Source of the DNA: Paralimibaculum aggregatum
GTDB lineage: Bacteria > Pseudomonadota > Alphaproteobacteria > Rhodobacterales > Rhodobacteraceae
Assembly (NCBI RefSeq): GCF_030270585.1
Contig: NZ_BSYI01000004.1
Location: 62,001 to 126,000, forward strand
Length of the DNA: 64,000 bases
Reading direction: 5' to 3'
Shown here: piece after piece, positions 61,244 to 64,000 of the stretch
How the letters are laid out: the number at the start of each line of letters is the position of its first letter
Position numbering within the stretch: the stretch's first letter is position 1
Made by a program: the position numbers and the translations under genes
Notes under the pieces: model-generated
What the model was told of the DNA's origin: nothing
Databases searched by the model: none
Seen by the model: the letters and a program-made list of their open reading frames with translations, nothing else

Positions 61244-61322
61244 TCCCGGCTCCGGCTCCCGCCGGGGGGCCACAGGACCCCGGCCCGGCAGGGGCCGGGC
61301 AGCAGCGACAGAGGAGGACATC

Positions 61323-61658
61323 ATGCGACTTGCAACCATTGCCCGGCTGGCCGGCGCCGGGTTCGCCCTGGCCCTCGGCCTCGGCCTCACCCCGATGGTC
61401 GGGACCAGCGGCTCCGCCGGCCACGGCGCCCCGGCCCTGATCGGCTTCGGCGCCGCCCCCGCCGCGGCGCAGACCGTGCGGGCGGTCTCGCGCCGCACCG
61501 CCCGGCGCACCTCGCGGCGCACCTCGCGGCGCCAGGCCTACATCCACTCGCTCCCGGGCGGCTGCGTGCTGCGCGGCGGCTACCACTACTGCGGCGGGGT
61601 CTATTACCGCCCGGTGGTGCAGAACGGCGCCACCGTCTACGTCGTCGTGACCCCGTGA
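61323..61658 (+). CDS. Small exported protein with basic RRTSRR repeats, 111 aa
   Basis: A signal peptide (hydrophobic to about residue 25, further Ala-rich to AAAQ near 50) is followed by RRTARRTSRRTSRR and a short domain SLPGGCVLRGGYHYCGGVYYRPVVQNGATVYVVVTP with two cysteines. The C-terminal GG-Y-Y-C-GG-Y-Y pattern occurs in small alphaproteobacterial periplasmic proteins of unknown function. GAGGAGG lies upstream of the ATG at 61323. It is flanked by two other exported-protein genes on the same strand. Confidence 0.75.
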   Translation: MRLATIARLAGAGFALALGLGLTPMVGTSGSAGHGAPALIGFGAAPAAAQTVRAVSRRTARRTSRRTSRRQAYIHSLPGGCVLRGGYHYCGGVYYRPVVQNGATVYVVVTP

Positions 61659-61678
61659 GCCGAGAGGAGACAGCACCC

Positions 61679-62089
61679 ATGGCACGCATTTCCGCCCTCA
61701 CCGCCGCGGCCCTCGGGCTCGGCCTCTCGCTGGCTGGCCCAGAGGCGCTGGCGGCCGACGTGATCGGCGCCTGCTCCGGCGACATCGAGAACCACTGCAT
61801 GGATGTCGAGCCCGGCGACGGCCGGCTGGTGGCCTGCCTCTATGCCCATGAGGACCAGCTCTCCGACGAATGCGACGCCACCGTCGCCGAGATGGCCGAC
61901 CTGCTCGACCTGTTCTTCGAGCGGGTCCGGCACGTGACGCAGGAATGCGGCGAGGACATCCGCACCCATTGCGCCGGCGTCGCGGTCGGCGAGGGGCGGA
62001 TCTTTGCCTGCCTGAAGGACCAGGGCGCGGCGATCTCGGCCGGCTGCACCGCGGTGCTCGACCAGGTGTCGCTCGAACTCGCCGACTGA
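61679..62089 (+). CDS. Exported cysteine-rich repeat protein (Golgi/FGFR1-type Cys repeats)
   Basis: The 136-residue protein has a signal peptide (ALTAAALGLGLSLAGPEALAA) and two repeats of the cys_rich type: CSGDIENHCMDVEPGDGRLVACLYAHEDQLSDEC and CGEDIRTHCAGVAVGEGRIFACLKDQGAAISAGC. Each has four spaced cysteines probably forming disulfides in the periplasm. The function is unknown in bacteria. AGAGGAGA lies before the ATG at 61679. Confidence 0.85.
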   Translation: MARISALTAAALGLGLSLAGPEALAADVIGACSGDIENHCMDVEPGDGRLVACLYAHEDQLSDECDATVAEMADLLDLFFERVRHVTQECGEDIRTHCAGVAVGEGRIFACLKDQGAAISAGCTAVLDQVSLELAD

Positions 62090-62839
62090 GCCCGGAGGCA
62101 TGACACGCGGGGCGCCGCCGGTTGCCGCCGGCGGCGCCCTCTTGCGTTCCGGGCCGCAGCGCGAAGCGCCCCGCCCCGCCGAAGGCCCGCCCCGAGATCC
62201 GGAGCACCGGCCCGGCCCGGCCCGGAGGGTCCGGCCGGGGGGCGCGGCGAAGGCCCCGGCGGGACGGCCGGCCCGGATGGCCGGAAGGACAGTCCTCCGC
62301 GGACCTTCTGGCGGGATCTTCGCAACGAACCTTCGGCCGGAAGTTCCGCGCGGACGGTCCTGCCGGATGCACGAAAGTTCCGTCGGCAGGTTCGGACCGG
62401 AGGTTCCGTGCGGACGGACTTGCCGGAAGTACGAATGTTCGGGCGGCGGGTTCGGAACGGAGGTTCCGTGCGGACGTTCTTGCCGGATGTACGAATGTTC
62501 GGGCGGCGGGTTCGGACCGGAGGTTCGCAGCGAACGTTCGGGCCGGAGGTTGCATGCGGACGGTCTTGCCGGATGTACGAAAGTTCCGCCAGCGGGTTCG
62601 GAACGGAGGTTCCGTGCGGACGGTCCTGCCGGATGTGCGAGAGTTCGGGCGGCGGGTTCTCGGCGGCGGTTCGGGGCGGCCCTGCGCCTCCCGACGGTTC
62701 GGGGCGGCCCTGCACTCCGCGGCGGTTCCGGGCGGACGGTGCTGCCGCCGAAGGCGGGCCGCCCGGCGCCGATGCCATGCCGATCCCACACCGATCCCAC
62801 ACCGAAGCCATACCGGAACGAGACGCCCCGAACCGGGCC
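62090..62839. other. 750-bp gene-free region dominated by repeats
   Basis: Apart from the 60-bp minisatellite (listed separately) the region has GC-rich imperfect repeats such as CGGTTCGGGGCGGCCCTGC, present twice at about 62667-62720, and short CGATCCCACAC repeats at 62784-62803. Long open frames cross it on both strands because 60 bp is a multiple of three, but none has a credible protein. Confidence 0.6.
62341..62666. repeat. Minisatellite: five 60-bp tandem units
   Basis: Units start at 62341, 62401, 62461, 62547 and 62607, each exactly 60 bp. A 26-bp partial unit lies at 62521-62546. The consensus begins AGGTTCCGTGCGGACGG and continues TTGCCGGATGTACGAATGTTC then GGGCGGCGGGTTCGGA-CGG. 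Units 2 and 3 are nearly identical and the outer units are more diverged. There are no unique spacers, so it is not a CRISPR array. Confidence 0.88.
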
Positions 62840-63601
62840 TCAGCCGGCGATGGCGACCGCGGTGCCGGCCGCGCGCAGCCGCTCGGCGAGATCCTCCGGC
62901 GGCGCCCGGTCGCAGACCAGCAGGTCGAAATCGCCGAAGCCGCAGACCCTGACCAGCGCCTTGCGGGCAAACTTGGTGTGGTCGGTGATGATGGCGCGCC
63001 GCTCGCCGCAGCGCAGCACGGTGCGGGCGAACTCGGCCTCCGCCAGGCGATAGTCCATCGGCCCGGTCTCGGCATCCATCGCGCCGATCGAGATGATCGC
63101 GTGGCGGGTCTTGAAATTCTCCACGAAGTCGATGGTGGAGCGCCCGAAGGCCGCGCCGTCGTCGCCGTGCAGCTCGCCCCCCGCCATGAACACCTTGTTG
63201 CCGTTCACCGTCGCCAGCGTGCGCGCCACGTCGGAGGAGTTGGTGACGATGATCAGCCCGCGCTTGCCGAGCAGCTCGCGCGCGAGCACGCTGGTGGTGG
63301 TGCCGGTGTCCATCATCACGCTGTCGCCGTCGGCGATGCTCGCCGCCATGTGCCGGGCGATCGCCCGCTTGGCGCCGGCGTTCTCGCGCATCCGCCGCTC
63401 GAAGGGCGCCTCGCGGGCGTGCTGCGCGGCGAACACCGCGCCATGCGTCTTGGTCAGGTCGCCATGCTCGACAAGCGGGCGGATGTCGCGCCGGATGGTC
63501 TCGAGCGAGACGCCGAGATCCGTTGCCAGCGCGCTGATCCGCGCCGAGCCCAGACGGTTGACGGCTTCGCGGATCGCGCGTTGTCGATCTGTGGCATTCA
63601 T
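62840..63601 (-). CDS. DeoR-family transcriptional regulator
   Basis: The 253-residue regulator has an N-terminal DeoR helix-turn-helix (RQRAIREAVNRLGSARISALATDLGVSLETIRRDIRPLVEHGDLTKTHGA) and a C-terminal sugar-isomerase-like DeoRC effector domain. That domain shows DGDSVMMDTGTTTSVLARELL, IIVTNSSDVARTLA and ERRAIITDHTKFARKALVRV. It usually represses a neighbouring operon and responds to a phosphorylated sugar or polyol. The ATG at 63601 was chosen. It is divergent from the glycine-betaine-type binding-protein gene at 63796 and probably regulates it. Confidence 0.9.
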   Translation of the reverse strand: MNATDRQRAIREAVNRLGSARISALATDLGVSLETIRRDIRPLVEHGDLTKTHGAVFAAQHAREAPFERRMRENAGAKRAIARHMAASIADGDSVMMDTGTTTSVLARELLGKRGLIIVTNSSDVARTLATVNGNKVFMAGGELHGDDGAAFGRSTIDFVENFKTRHAIISIGAMDAETGPMDYRLAEAEFARTVLRCGERRAIITDHTKFARKALVRVCGFGDFDLLVCDRAPPEDLAERLRAAGTAVAIAG

Positions 63602-63706
63602 GTGGGTATCATGTTGTCTAGCGGAAAACTGCCAAAACATTAGGCGGATTTCTCAGGATATGCCACAGCATTCTGTGCGATTCCGGCAAGATCGCCACAA
63701 ACGCGA

Positions 63707-63735
63707 TTGACAGCGCCGCGGCGCTGCCCGCAGAC
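63707..63735 (+). promoter_or_regulatory. Possible promoter/palindrome upstream of the binding-protein gene
   Basis: TTGACA (63707-63712) overlaps a perfect 16-bp palindrome CAGCGCCGCGGCGCTG (63711-63726). No good -10 is found at the usual spacing, so the promoter is weak or needs an activator. The palindrome is a candidate operator in the DeoR/binding-protein divergent region. Confidence 0.35.
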
Positions 63736-63795
63736 TTGGCGATCACCAAGCCGCAGCAAGCGGCGCTGCCGACAGGGCACCACAGGGAGACAGGT

Positions 63796-64000
63796 ATGAC
63801 CAAGATCACCCCACCAACCGGACGGGCGCTGATCGGCGCCGCGCTGGCGCTGGGCGTCGGCATCGCCGCGCTGCCGGCGGCAGCAGAGGTCGAGTCGCGG
63901 GACCCGATCAAGCTCACGCTGCATGACTGGACCGGCCAGCTCATCACCACCCAGATCATGGGCGAGGTGCTGAAGAAGGCGGGCTACAACATCGACTATG
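63796..64000 (+). CDS. Glycine betaine/proline-type ABC substrate-binding protein (3' truncated by window edge)
   Basis: Only the first 68 codons are visible. MTKITPPTGRALIGAALALG starts a signal peptide ending LPAAAE, followed by DPIKLTLHDWTGQLITTQIMGEVLKKAGYNIDY. The LHDWTGQ-x3-TQIMGEVLKKAGYNI pattern is the start of the OpuAC/ProX family of quaternary-amine binding proteins. GGGAGA lies upstream of the ATG at 63796. The rest of the transporter should follow beyond the window. Confidence 0.75.
   Translation, partial: MTKITPPTGRALIGAALALGVGIAALPAAAEVESRDPIKLTLHDWTGQLITTQIMGEVLKKAGYNIDY

Noticed and set aside
62341-62666. CRISPR array
   Set aside because: The units are contiguous 60-bp copies with no unique spacers, and no cas genes are present.
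62100-63053. Long frames through the minisatellite encoding 20-residue repeats (PEVPCGRSCRMYE-like)
   Set aside because: A 60-bp period keeps any frame open; there is no good ribosome site, several frames are equally open on both strands, and the frame continues antisense into the DeoR gene.
1-64000. tRNA, rRNA, intact insertion sequence, prophage or integrase
   Set aside because: I saw no cloverleaf, rRNA-like block, transposase motif or attachment-site duplication in reading the window; a dedicated RNA and IS search would be needed to exclude short or degraded copies.

Overview
The window is very GC-rich DNA with densely packed operons, many ATGA/GTGA start-stop overlaps, and regulators and transporters typical of a metabolically versatile Alphaproteobacterium. 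A Rhodobacterales or Rhodospirillales relative is plausible: DUF4214/RTX-type C-terminus, Urt- and Liv-type ABC systems, TctABCDE, hydantoinase operon. That assignment is inferred from gene content and composition only. I found no rRNA, tRNA, CRISPR array or intact transposon.

Layout. (1) 1-631: 3' end of a DUF4214 protein. (2) 803-11380, plus strand: a YcaO-TfuA gene pair inside an unusual cluster. It holds a zinc-ribbon/adenylate-cyclase/ATPase/TPR regulator, YcaO, TfuA, a cytosolic thermolysin-like HExxH peptidase, an unrecognised 280-aa protein ending in six Arg-rich hexapeptide repeats, an ABC-exporter-like protein with a ruined ATP site, and a lone cyclic-nucleotide-binding domain. It is followed by a 39-aa membrane protein (minus) and a Crp/Fnr regulator. 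YcaO-TfuA pairs install thioamides, so this looks like an undescribed peptide-modification system and is the most novel part of the window. (3) 12476-14005: acyl-CoA ligase. (4) 14028-25162, minus strand, transcribed right to left: hydantoinase A and B, an AmiC-like sensor, an ANTAR antiterminator, then a Urt-type ABC transporter (A-B-C-D-E). Together these can sense, import and hydrolyse an amide- or hydantoin-type compound. (5) 25593-28721, minus: FAD oxidoreductase, enolase-superfamily protein and GntR regulator, with a 26-bp palindrome at the promoter. (6) 28768-29990: 1.2 kb without a convincing gene, with three degenerate ~110-bp tandem repeats. (7) 29991-43102: tricarboxylate (probably tricarballylate/aconitate) catabolism. 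It contains TctE/TctD, TctC, a TctA-TctB fusion, an isopropylmalate-dehydrogenase-family enzyme, PrpF, a D-2-hydroxyacid dehydrogenase, an AbrB-type membrane protein, a GntR regulator with two matching promoter-operator sites, TcuA and TcuB. A membrane transporter follows at 43175. (8) 44569-48652, minus: MscS channel, patatin lipoprotein, glycine-zipper lipoprotein, Rap1a-like protein. (9) 48798-51135, minus: CaiB-like CoA-transferase, thioesterase and CaiD-like hydratase (carnitine-type CoA chemistry), then a BNR-repeat protein. (10) 52750-58001, plus: LivK-H-M-G-F-type ABC transporter and a small helical protein. (11) 58051-60501: copper-type P1B ATPase behind a CueR-like promoter, then three small exported proteins. 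(12) 62341-62666: 60-bp minisatellite. (13) 62840-63601: DeoR regulator, minus. (14) 63796-end: start of a glycine-betaine-type binding protein.

Common design: in all three operons that begin with a substrate-binding-protein gene, a strong GC stem-loop lies between that gene and the permease gene. This suggests mRNA protection or partial termination that raises binding-protein levels over membrane components.
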